From NCBI GenBank assembly GCA_009869945.1, contig WIXG01000259.1, positions 1 to 64,000 on the forward strand: 64,000 nucleotides of DNA. The letters run 5' to 3'. This DNA is from Mesaphorura yosii (taxonomy: Eukaryota; Arthropoda; Collembola; Poduromorpha; Tullbergiidae). Positions 31,101 through 40,571 of this stretch are shown here, piece after piece. The notes under the pieces are model-generated. The model was not told where the DNA came from. It saw only the letters and a program-made list of their open reading frames with translations, and did no database searches. The position numbers and the translations under genes are program-made. Positions within the stretch are counted from its first letter, which is position 1. Every line of letters begins with the position of its first letter.

Positions 31101-31488
31101 CCAAATGATCTGTGACGGCCCTGCACACGAACACGAGTCCAGTGCGCAACTCTTTGCAACTTTGGAAGTTCAAGCTGGCTTCGTACTTCGCGCTTCCCCA
31201 GTCTCTAATTGTCAATTCAGAAACTTCACAAGGATATAATTCGCCCGTGACGCTGAAGAGGTCGTCAAAAATCCATTCAACAGGCGCGAATTGTGACTGG
31301 CATCGCAGCTGCAGCTCCCAGAAATTGACATTCTTTACCGCATCCAAGAGCACTGGTGGATATGGATTGCTGTTGTATGCGCTTATGCTTACGGTTCCGC
31401 CAGGGTCGATGGACTGTCCCCACAGATACACTGGAAGGCACAGCGCCAGTACTGTCAACATTTGTTTGATAATTGATTTACAATCCAT
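28183..31488 (-). CDS. Receptor tyrosine kinase, VEGFR/PDGFR-like, with Ig-type ectodomain
   Basis: Five exons (30621-31488, 30387-30554, 29551-30312, 28385-29177, 28183-28309); all four joins agree in phase, giving 905 residues. Signal peptide at the start (MLTVLALCLPVYLWG). A cysteine-poor ectodomain has Ig-like strands and several N-glycosylation sites. The transmembrane helix (PIAIITLLVLIVAALCVGFG) is followed by a juxtamembrane segment with LLPYNSAYEVAKENFHV, the position of regulatory tyrosines in the PDGFR/VEGFR class. The kinase has LGSGEYGVV, VAVKTV, the alpha-C Glu (LLSELKIL), DFGLAR, LPWQWMSIESL and subdomain XI (LRKCWHEKRENRPKF). A long insert between lobes fits a split kinase. 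The catalytic loop reads HSDLAARN instead of HRDLAARN: the catalytic Asp is present but the Arg that senses activation-loop phosphotyrosine is lost, so activity may be altered. Confidence 0.85.
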
Positions 31489-33114
31489 GTTTTCAACTTC
31501 GTCGATCTCATGCTCTAATTAAAATATTTCTGCTATTTTATGAGTCAAACTGCAAGAAAGTTCCCGAATATCTGCGTCTTTGCCTGGAAATTGCAAATTG
31601 GAATGGAAAGCACAAAGATAACACCAAGAAATGTACTAACAATTAATTCGGTCGCAATCACGAGCCAAGCTAGCAAAACTTTGTGTCAAAGTCAAGGTCC
31701 ATGAATAAATGAATCTGTAAGATAGCAAGCAATGAAATGTAAATGTTTGAGTCATTAATTAACACCTAATTTGATGCGTTGAAAGTCTTTCCTTTCTTGA
31801 AACGTCGAGTTCACCTACCGTTTTCCCAACCCTCGACGATCAGACGAACGTTTCATTGTCGTACGCTCAGGCAATCTCTGCCGTAACCAAAGATAAGAAA
31901 TAGTATGTGAAACAGTGGTCAAAGCAAGTGTAAATGTAAATATTTCACCGGAAATTGGGATTTATCCTCATTCGTAGTTTCTGTAAGAAATTGATGTGCT
32001 AATTTCGCATCAGTGTGGCTCGCAGTCCGAGAGCACCGCAGTCCATTTCATACTGAGAACTGGATACAGTCTATTTGTAATTGTCCCTTTTTCCAAAAAC
32101 AGTATGCTTGTAAGCACGTGTACGGAATTTCTGTTCTCAAGGGCAAATGCAGCTTCTCCACCGCAGCGAAGTCACTCCTACTAGGACAAAAGCGTAAACG
32201 GGTAGGCCTACTGGTGCTACGAAAACCCTTGTCACACAATAAATGCAAATTGGAATTTGTTCCATTAACTGATCCACCCTTTATATGAACAGCACTACAT
32301 TTTTTTAACTTACTTGTTTTATGTATTTTACAACTTTCTGACCGAGTTAATTTGTTTATGAATTGCCTGTTCTTGCACAGATTTTATTGTTTTTCTGCAC
32401 AACCATTTTCCTGAATAAAATAATATTTTTCTTGAACACTGAATTTCTGAACAGTTTCCTTTGCTTTTTGCACGGATTAATTCACTGCCTAAAACAACGT
32501 GCATGTACAGGGTCGCAATAAATGTTTGTCCCCCCATCTAGCGGGCAGGGCTTGGTCTTTTATGAGTGGTAAAAGATTATTCTTATGCAAAATTTAATTC
32601 TGAATCCAATAAGACCACCGCCGAGCCAATCTGATAACAAATAAAAAAGTTCTGTGCAATTTACTACAGTTGTACTCAAAATGGCGTTCTACACTCACGT
32701 TCAAAAATTAATTCAATATCAAACGCTCAAAAATGAGTGAAAATTTTATGACAAATGTTTGATCGCGAATAACTTTTTCAAGAGACATTGTTCTCAAAAT
32801 GTAAACCAAGACTTTTGTAGCCCGGATATCTACGAGTCAAACAAACACATTCCCACTTAATTCTGATCAGTCTTGGAGGAGTATAATTTTCCAAAACGTG
32901 GGATTTTCTGGGAACAGGACATCGACGCTATAGTAGACAAAGAGCTTCACTCCATTCAATTCTCTATATTCTTTTCCTCACAACCACAACTAAGGCCTCC
33001 TCTCGGCACTTCAAAACCCCCTTAAATTTGAGAATTAATTCATTGATTCATGAGAAGTTCTCAGTGTCTGTTGAACAAACACTAAACTTTGTGGTCTCTT
33101 GTCAACACTAGCCT
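31489..33114. other. AT-rich intergenic region
   Basis: No supported gene across about 1.6 kb. It contains the second arm of the dispersed inverted repeat at 32864-32913. Short frames around 31996-32288 have no recognisable domain. Confidence 0.5.
32864..32913 (-). repeat. Dispersed repeat, arm 2 (inverted copy of 24641-24691)
   Basis: The reverse complement matches 24641-24691 over about 50 bases, including the shared GATCAGTCTT and GGAGGAGTAT words. See the partner entry. Confidence 0.6.
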
Positions 33115-33345
33115 TCACATTCGGAATTGCGAAGGGGCTGCCTTCAACTTCTTAAAATTGGGATACTTGTCCAACAGATTGGCACCAAACGTCGCCTCGA
33201 ATCCGGCCAGCCCAGGTCACAGTCGGGCTGACCAGGAAACTGCCACCGTTCTCCGCCTGAATCGTTGAATTTCGACGTTTCACAACTTTTCTTCAACCAA
33301 CGTCGTCTTCAACGCAGCGTTTATCTCTCATCTTTCTCGATGAAG
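33115..33345 (-). pseudogene. Sigma-class glutathione S-transferase, C-terminal relic
   Basis: On the minus strand three frames in turn give pieces of one GST C-terminal domain. INAALKTTLVEEKL is followed by a stop, then IQAENGGSFLVSPTVTWA in another frame, then AGFEATFGANLLDKYPNFKK with a tail ending QFRM. The middle piece corresponds to the GST motif where a Gly-rich loop leads to T-W-A-D-F. The last is the LLDxYPxLK helix of sigma GSTs. The Asp-Phe following TWA is deleted. No N-terminal thioredoxin-like half was found nearby. This is clearly a decayed fragment, 120 bp downstream of the GH3 gene and on the same strand. Confidence 0.65.
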
Positions 33346-33462
33346 AGGAATCGAGTCCATCCTGAAACGGAATTCAAGTCGCATGAACGTGAGAAGGTAC
33401 GCATCTTTTCCCCATCACTTTTTATTACATTTAGTTAATCAGGCCCGAATAGGTCTCCCGAA

Positions 33463-35787
33463 TTAAACAACAAGAATATTTGTGGACAGGCTTCCGACTT
33501 CTAGTCTCCACGTCCCAGGCACAACTTCAAACTCCCCATTCTCATTCGCCAACTGAAAGTCATCACGGTTGAGGCAAATGGTCACGGTCCTCGACTGAAG
33601 CGGAAGTATGTTCGCAAGCTTCTCAAAGTTCAGGAGGCTACGTAGGGGTCTACCCTCAGTCCCGGCCCCGGGCGGGGCAATGTACCAAAGGACGGAGTGG
33701 TCTCCTGCTCGGGTTCCCGTGTTCCGGACTGCGACGTCGAGTTGGATAGCGCAGTCAACGGCGTGCGAGTCCAGCAACCTCTGTTGTTGACTCTCCTCGA
33801 ATGCGTACGTGAAGGTCGTGTACGAAAGCCCATACCCAAAGGGGTATAGCGCCTCCCCTGTAAAGAATCGGTACGTCCTCCCCGGGTTTCCGCCACCCGG
33901 TGCGGGCCGCATGTTCATGTCCAACTTGGAGACTTGGTTCACGTACGAGTCGTAGTAGAAAGTTTGTGGGAGTCGCCCTGAAGGGTTGTAGTTCCCGAAG
34001 AGGACGTCCGCAATCGCTTCCCCCGCCGCTTGGCCAATGTAGCCCGCCCAGAGAATGGCACCTACCCGGGGATCGTTTTGCCACTCTGAGAGGTCCAGAG
34101 CGCCCCCAGACACGGCCACGAGGATGACTGGCTCCTCTACGACCGCGAGGACTCGGCGCACCAGCTCCGTCTGGAGTCCGGACAGGGTGAGGTTGTCCCT
34201 GTCTTTCCCCTCCCTCTCCACCGTGTTTATATCATAGGAGGAGGACGTAAGGCCCACGAAGAGGACGACTTGCCCTGACTCGGCGGCGAGGTCCACGGCT
34301 GCTTGCAAGCGGGAGTCGTTCCACCCAAGCACGGAGCACCCCACCTCCGCTTCAAGGTCGGGAATGTACTTCCGGAACTCGTCCACGGGTTGGACCACGA
34401 AGGAGGGGAGGCCGTGATAATTCCCGAGCCATCCTAAACCCCCGTCCCACCAAGGCCCTGACACGCCCGCCCCGTCAATGTGGGGGCCAATCAGAGCCAT
34501 GCTCGCTCGTTTCGTGGGAGCGCCGGCCCGTACGTGGACGGGGTCAAGCGGGAGGGTTGCTCCCGCCTTTCTCCCTGGCGCGTTCTTAAGCAGGACGATG
34601 CTCTCCCTCGCCGCACGCAGGGCCAGTTGCCGATGGGCCGGAGTGTCCACGACGGTGGGCGGGAGCAAATCCTTGTACGGACGTGTGGCTTCTTTCTCGA
34701 ACCACCCGAGCCGCATGAGGACCCTAGACAGGTGCCCCAGTGCTCTGTCAATCGTTTCCGTGCTCACCGTTCCCTCGTCAAGCGCGAGGCCAAGATTGTG
34801 TCTAAAGATCCCGTACTCTGTCAGCTCATGATGACACTCCACGTCCACTCCAGCATTCAGCACCACCGCGCATGAGTCCGCTTCCGTCTGCGTGTAATTC
34901 TGTTTCTCTTTGATGTGTTCCACTCCACCGCAGTCCGTCGTGATGTACCCGTCAAAACCCCACTCCCCACGTACCTTCCCTGTGAGGAGGTCGCGGTGAG
35001 CACAGGCGGGGATCCCATTTATCGCATTATACGCGCACATGATGCAACTCACGCCAGCCTCTTCCACGCAGGTCTTGAAGGCGGGAAGGTAAGTGTCCGC
35101 CATGTCCCTCTCCGTGACCACGGAATTAAACGCGAACCGGTCCTCCTCCGCGGAGTGAGCCGCGAAGTGTTTACAGCATGCGGAAGACTTGAGAAACCCT
35201 CCCGAGTGTTCCCCTTGCATTCCCCGGATGTAACCCTTCACAAACTCCTGAGAAAGGCGGGGATCCTCGCCAGGCGCTTCATGCCCTCGCCCCCAACGTG
35301 GATCACGTACGATGTTGTTGTTCGGGCCCCAGAATGTGAGGCCAGAGTTGCCGGTGTTGAAAAAGGCCCGGCCCTCGTTTCCAGTCGCGTTTCCGACTTC
35401 GAAGAAGAGTTCTTTGTTAAAGGATGCGGCAAGGTTCATGATTTGTGGGAAAGAGGACGCGAAGGGTGTTGGGGCACGGAAATGGACGCCGGGGGAGAGG
35501 GCGAGGCCGTGAAGTCCTTCATTCCACCACGTATACTCGTTCAGATCCACGTTCGCTGAGGCGCCAGCTGATGTGTGGTCCAGGAGACCGATTTTCTCGT
35601 CCAGCGTGAGCCTAGGCAGGAGATCCGCAACGCGGGCATCGAATGAGAGGCTGGAGTCACAGAATGGCAGGTTTGCATTTCGTGGTTTGTCGCACGGGCT
35701 CTGGAAGGGCTCTTGAGCCGCGCAGAGGAGGGAATTACTCGTAGAGAGCAAAAAGGCAAAAACAAGACTTCTAACTCCAACACCCAT
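33463..35787 (-). CDS. GH3 beta-xylosidase/glucosidase, secreted, intronless
   Basis: One exon of 774 residues. Signal peptide (SLVFAFLLSTSNSLLCAAQ), then the GH3 N-terminal barrel with EYTWWNEGLHGLA and GLTFWGPNNNIVRDPRWGRG, the KHFAAHS substrate loop, and the nucleophile Asp285 in YITTDCGGVEH. The alpha/beta sandwich follows (RESIVLLKN), with PFGYGLSYTTF and a fibronectin-III-like C-terminus ending in GTWRLEVGSLS. The WWNE/EGLHG signature and the plant- or oomycete-like layout place it with beta-D-xylosidases that act on hemicellulose oligomers. Most insects lack this group, whereas springtail genomes are reported to carry many plant-cell-wall enzymes from bacteria or fungi. Absence of introns and higher GC than the flanks support transfer, but it has an animal-style TATA promoter and looks functional. 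Confidence 0.88.
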   Translation of the reverse strand: MGVGVRSLVFAFLLSTSNSLLCAAQEPFQSPCDKPRNANLPFCDSSLSFDARVADLLPRLTLDEKIGLLDHTSAGASANVDLNEYTWWNEGLHGLALSPGVHFRAPTPFASSFPQIMNLAASFNKELFFEVGNATGNEGRAFFNTGNSGLTFWGPNNNIVRDPRWGRGHEAPGEDPRLSQEFVKGYIRGMQGEHSGGFLKSSACCKHFAAHSAEEDRFAFNSVVTERDMADTYLPAFKTCVEEAGVSCIMCAYNAINGIPACAHRDLLTGKVRGEWGFDGYITTDCGGVEHIKEKQNYTQTEADSCAVVLNAGVDVECHHELTEYGIFRHNLGLALDEGTVSTETIDRALGHLSRVLMRLGWFEKEATRPYKDLLPPTVVDTPAHRQLALRAARESIVLLKNAPGRKAGATLPLDPVHVRAGAPTKRASMALIGPHIDGAGVSGPWWDGGLGWLGNYHGLPSFVVQPVDEFRKYIPDLEAEVGCSVLGWNDSRLQAAVDLAAESGQVVLFVGLTSSSYDINTVEREGKDRDNLTLSGLQTELVRRVLAVVEEPVILVAVSGGALDLSEWQNDPRVGAILWAGYIGQAAGEAIADVLFGNYNPSGRLPQTFYYDSYVNQVSKLDMNMRPAPGGGNPGRTYRFFTGEALYPFGYGLSYTTFTYAFEESQQQRLLDSHAVDCAIQLDVAVRNTGTRAGDHSVLWYIAPPGAGTEGRPLRSLLNFEKLANILPLQSRTVTICLNRDDFQLANENGEFEVVPGTWRLEVGSLSTNILVV

Positions 35788-35850
35788 TTTTAAGACGGAC
35801 TGGAACTAAATGAACTGTGATATATGGACGTGGGTGGTAGGGGTACTTGT

Positions 35851-35857
35851 ATTTATA
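35851..35857 (-). promoter_or_regulatory. TATA box of the GH3 gene
   Basis: On the minus strand TATAAAT lies 64-70 bp upstream of the ATG at 35787, leaving a 5' leader of about 40 nt. It shows a eukaryotic promoter on a gene that may be of foreign origin. Confidence 0.5.
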
Positions 35858-37002
35858 ATTTCTCTAGCACAGCGACAGTCTCCAAGCAGCAACATTCCTT
35901 TTCCATTCCATGTAAAAGAACAATCATGAGAACGAAGGACTGTTGAGTGATGGATTGATCCATGATTGATGGATGGACGGGATTTCGTGTAGACACTTCT
36001 GTGTGATTGTATGTGTGGTATGAACGGATCCATCATCCACGTGTTTAATCAATGTAGTATCAATTATGAAATCGACCAGACATCAGAATGCGGAGGACTC
36101 GCACGAAGTTGGTATGCCAAACTCGATTAGGGTGAGACCTGAAACGCCAAAAGCACTTGAGACTCGAGGACACTACATGAAACTACTGTGAACTAAATTT
36201 TCACATTATTCATGGTCAAAGAGAGAAACAAGACGAGGACAGGGCTGTCATGTTGGCGAAGCGAGGTGATAGCGTGAGGAGGTAGTGCTGTATTAGTTCC
36301 TATTACATAGTTTCAGCTCTCGGCGGAGAACTTCCAGATGTCCGTGTCAGTTGATTGTCATTGCGCCGGGGAGGCCTTCCGCTACATGTGGGGCGCCCTC
36401 CAGAGCGCTTGTGTTTCTTTATTTTTACACGTGAACTATGAACTAAACCAAAATTTAAGCTTCGTTGTCATTGGCAACCAAGAATTCGCTCGTATCATTA
36501 AGTCTTGGGTCTGGTACGTTTGCCCGACGAATTATTAAGATTTAGTAAGTCTTGCTCTCTGCGTTACTCAGAATCAAGGGCGTGAACGTGGCAAGATTAT
36601 GATCCCAATATATATTTTTTTATCTTTACTTTATTTTCTTTTTTCTTTTTAATTGTTTAGGTATTTTATCTATTCGAAAGTACAAATATATAAACAAAAT
36701 TAGTCTCCCGCTTCCTTAATTTACAACCCCAAGTTATGAGCAATGCCACGTAAAAATGATAAATGGGATTGATTTCTTCGATCATTGAGAATTAAAGAAA
36801 TGCGCTTTTCTCTCAGCGTACTCTGCGAGTTGGAGAAACTGTTCTGCCACGAATAATATCCTCCGTCCTACGCTTTACTTGAATTTGGTCTTTTCTAATT
36901 AGATCAATGATTGTATAGACCCCGATATGAGATTTTCCAACAAGTGTCTCGAAACGTCGCTTCAAGTCAATTTTGGGTTCTTGGAATTCAAAGATTTATT
37001 TG
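35858..37002. other. Intergenic region upstream of GH3
   Basis: No gene supported. A 66-codon plus frame at 36338-36538 has no recognisable features. A T-rich tract occurs at 36610-36660. Confidence 0.5.
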
Positions 37003-37830
37003 TTAAAAGACTGACCAAAAATCTGAAGGAAATAAGGGAGACGCGCGGCTAACATTTCCATTTCCCTTGGTTCGTCTAACTCTGATAAGAACATAATTGT
37101 CCTCGAACCACTGCGTAAACTCTGAAGCTTCACTAGGAATAAGAGACTTCAATTCATTAAAAGCAGTTTGAATGTTTGAAGCAGGAAGAAATGCCAGAGC
37201 AACAGAGGAAAGTTTTGCATTCTGACAGCAACTGAAATGTTCATGCATAATGTTGAGTCCATCATTAACATACACTTAACTGAGCATTTTAGCCACACCT
37301 TTAAGTTCTTCCTAGGTGAAAACACAATAATCCCATTTTCTTCCCAAGTAGGTAAAAGAAATTGTTCGCCAGTTTTTGTTTGGCGGAGCATCTCGGGTAC
37401 ATTCAAAGTTCAAAGATCAGTTGGGACTGGGAAGTGATTTTCAGACATGTCTCACCAGCGCCTTATGCCTTGTTTCATGGACGCCTCCTTGGCTAAACCT
37501 GGTGAGCTCTTGCTCCTTCACGGCACTGATTGAGGACTTCGCCAGGCTTCTCCTCACTGTGAGACAATGCCCTATGCTTCAGACAATTTTTGAAGACAAC
37601 ATTCTCCACTTGGATTGCGGATGGCATACAAACGGTATGCTCAGAACTTTTGTGGAACAAATCACTTTCAACAAATCCCCTGCCCTTGCACTTCTTATCC
37701 GCACACCGCCATGATCTTCGTGGAATGTGTAAAAGTAACTTTCGCACAGAATTTTGTCTTTACCCTTCTGAGTTTTGACTTTTGTGAACTCCATGAGCAT
37801 ATGAGTTTGCAACCTAGCGCTCCGCACCTC
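37003..37830 (-). mobile_element. Degraded FLYWCH/MULE transposon, second copy
   Basis: Reading the minus strand: a FLYWCH finger (ILCESYFYTFHEDHGGVR, then WRCADKKCKGRGF and a HTVCMPS ligand region) in two frames; a transposase entry (EMLRQTKTGEQFLLPTWEEN and GIIVFSPRKNLKV); a degraded catalytic segment (VALAFLPASNIQTAFNELKS); and the family C-terminal block (FTQWFEDNYVLIRVRR, then RASPLFPSDFWSVF). The order is that of intact arthropod FLYWCH-MULE proteins, but at least three frameshifts are needed. The finger and the core are collinear here, unlike the 8770/9826 pair. Confidence 0.65.
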
Positions 37831-38076
37831 TGCTGCTGATTGACTGCAAGTAGTAATTCCATTAAAGTAAAGTAGATTGCAGTGTCCACTTTTGTGATTT
37901 CATGCTGATTATGCTTTCATTTATCCTAATTTTCGGTGTAAAGACTGAAATAGGACCAGATAAGTCAATCAAATCATGCGCTCAAATTACGGGAAAACTC
38001 GTGCAACCAAGCAGAATCATGAAGGAGAGAACAACATCTTACGATTTTATTACAATAACATGTAAAAGCGTGTGCC

Positions 38077-39234
38077 AAAAAATTAATTATACCCTTAACA
38101 AAATTTTGTGGTTTTCAAGTGTTTGAAGGTAAGTAAAACGAGAGAACTGCGTATTAATATTTTGTGTGGCCACCTTTTGCTGCCAAAAGCGCTGCGACGC
38201 GGCGGGGCATCGATTCCACCAGCTTCTGAGGAATGGAAGAGTGCAGGGGTTCCCATTCTGATTTTATTGCATCCTCGAATGCTTGCAAGTTAGTCGGTCG
38301 GCGTATAGCGACGCGGGGCTTAATTATTGACCACAGATGCTCGATAACGTTCATATCGGGAGATTGCGACGGCCACTCGAGCACATTTATCTTCTTTTCG
38401 GCAAACCACTTCTTCAGAAAGTTCGACGTGTGCTTCGGGTCCCCATGTTGTTGGAAAATGAAATCGCGTCCCATCTTCAGTTTCTTCTTAGAAGCTACTA
38501 AGTTATGCTCTAGAATATCTCGATAATACTGTGCGTTCATGGTCCCGTGAATAATTTCGCAGTTTCCACCCCCTTTCCAGGTCATACAACCCCATACCAT
38601 TCGGTTTCCACCGCCGTGTATGATTGTTGGGCGGACGTTCTTGCGATTCTCTGCTTCGCCGGGCTTTCTCCAGACACGAGTGACTCCGTCTGACCCAACC
38701 AGATTGATTTTGGTCTCATCACTTCAAATCACACGTTTCCAGTCGTCCACCGTCCAGTGTTGATGATTTTTGGCCCATTGCAGCCTTTTTGCAATGTACA
38801 CTTTCGATAAGAGAAGCTTCTTTCGTGCCATACGCCCCTTGAAACCCTTTTCATGAAGGTGATTTCTGATGGTTTAGGTTGACACATTTAGCCCGAGCTC
38901 CTGATGCAGTTCCCGGTTCATTGTTGTCGCTGGTAGCCGAGGGTTATTCGACGACTCCTTTATTATTTTCTCTGATTGACGTCTTCACTGTAAGCTGTTT
39001 GGCGGTTCGCTTGTAGCCCAAACCTCCAATGTGTAAGTCAATGATTCTCCGGCGCAAATCCAGGCTAAGCCGTTTTCCAGTCATCTGCAGGAGTAAGTAT
39101 TCAGATTTAAGTGAAAGCAATTTTAAATTTAATTGTATTAAATCAGTGAATTAACTTACCTTAACAAGTTCACCAAATACCTCGTTGAACTTCACCTTGC
39201 CACAACTTCATCGAAAGGTATGATTAATTTTTTT
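38077..39234 (-). mobile_element. Tc1-like transposon, inactive
   Basis: A transposase of the Tc1 DD34E group runs from ATG 39084 (TGKRLSLDLRRRIIDLHIGG helix-turn-helix) down to the stop at 38154. The C-terminal half is open from 38600: MVWGCMTWKGGG, FIFQQHGDPKHTSNFLKKWF, WPSQSPDMNVIEHLWSIIK. The second catalytic Asp, normally FQQDNDPKHT, is His. A TGA at 38724-38726 replaces the Trp of the usual VIWSDE, and other breaks lie upstream. Candidate terminal repeats are 38077-38095 (AAAAAATTAATTATACCCT) and 39214-39234, which match each other inverted with a few changes. The copy cannot transpose itself. The central TGA and D-to-H change show it has been inactive for some time. Confidence 0.75.
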
Positions 39235-39243
39235 AACGGGCGA

Positions 39244-40571
39244 AATTATATCTGATGTGTGGTCTGCTTGTATTAATCGTTTTGGCATGGTGAAAGTATT
39301 TTGTTAGACGTAATATATTGCAAGTGATACGCATGAGAAGTTTTGTGTAAATTGATTGAGCATTGGCGGCGATATTGTGAAATAAAAATTTTTGAGGGGT
39401 ATGATCCATTTTTTGATATACTGTAGTTGCGTAGGTTACATTTCCAAATCTGTCACCAATTTCTTTGCAGATTCTATCCCTTCCAATTTCAATTGGACAC
39501 ATTGAGCGAGTGTTTTCGTTTGCAGGGCATGCGACATGTGGAAGAAGGAATCGACTCGAAGGAGCCCATTTGGAACCTGAAATATTTCTTCATAAGAATC
39601 GGCATTTAATCCATTATGGAAGTAGATCACATTAGTCCACTCTGTTACCGTTATATGTAATGTAGTTCCAGTTGACATGTACGCTGAGATGAACGAATAA
39701 AATACGGTGAAACTAGAAATAACTTCATTTCAATTCCGTTAATTGTTTACTGTAACCGCTTCGCTGGCTCAACTCTTACTGAAACTGAAACTGACATTCG
39801 AGAGGGAGAGCATTAACTAAGCTGTAACTGAATTGGCAATCGCGAACTCAAAACTGAAACTATCTGATACTTAAAGGAACTGAAACAAACTAGGCGAAGC
39901 CTGGTAAGCGTTAATCTGTCTGTCTGTCGTCCAGTCGTGATCTGCAGCCGGTACACGTTTTCGTTTCACTGTGTCTACAATTCTCAGCCGACTCGAATAA
40001 TGAAGTGCCAGCAGAAATGCCCGCTTGAGACAAGAGCAGGCATTGTTTTTGTTCCAAGCGAAGCAGAGCAAAAGCAACTTCGGAAAATTTAGACCCTAAC
40101 TTTAACCAACATATAAACCACGATGGATAAAACAGACCAGACAATAATTAAAACCGTTTGAAACCATCTTCATAATTATCTCACTTCAGAACTAATTAAT
40201 CCTAATATTGATAAAACACAAGGCCCTCAGTGTTTTTCCATATAGATGGCTTGAGATTCGTATTCTAGCCTCCAATTCTGACTGAGGATTCAACAGGGGT
40301 ACGTATAATGTGAAGGCATTACAGCAGAAATTGTTCACTGCAACCTTCCTTTAACTTGACCCCAGATTGGCAACGAATTAAAGCTACGTCTTATCCATTT
40401 GGGTGGTCTGGCTCTGCTTCAAGATTTCCTATCAAGGAATGTGGTTCTTTATCATCTTTGTACTGTACTGACATCCAATTAGACACCAGTTCCACCATAA
40501 TACATGTGGTATTTCGTATGCTCATTACAGGGCAGATTCTTTTGTGTTCCAACTACCTTTTTACGGTAAAA
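39244..40571. other. Intergenic region
   Basis: No gene supported. Minus frames at 39233-39502 and 39436-39678 could form one decayed element (SYEEIFQVPNGLLRVDSFFH, LAQCVQLKLEGIESAKKL), but I do not recognise the family. The right end is the 5' flank of the lipase. Confidence 0.4.

Noticed and set aside
34915..35559. 214-codon plus frame opposite the GH3 gene
   Set aside because: Shadow frame in a GC-rich gene; no motif.
39233..39678. Two overlapping minus frames (KTLAQCVQLKLEGIESAKK region)
   Set aside because: They may come from an unknown decayed element, but I could not match them to any family.
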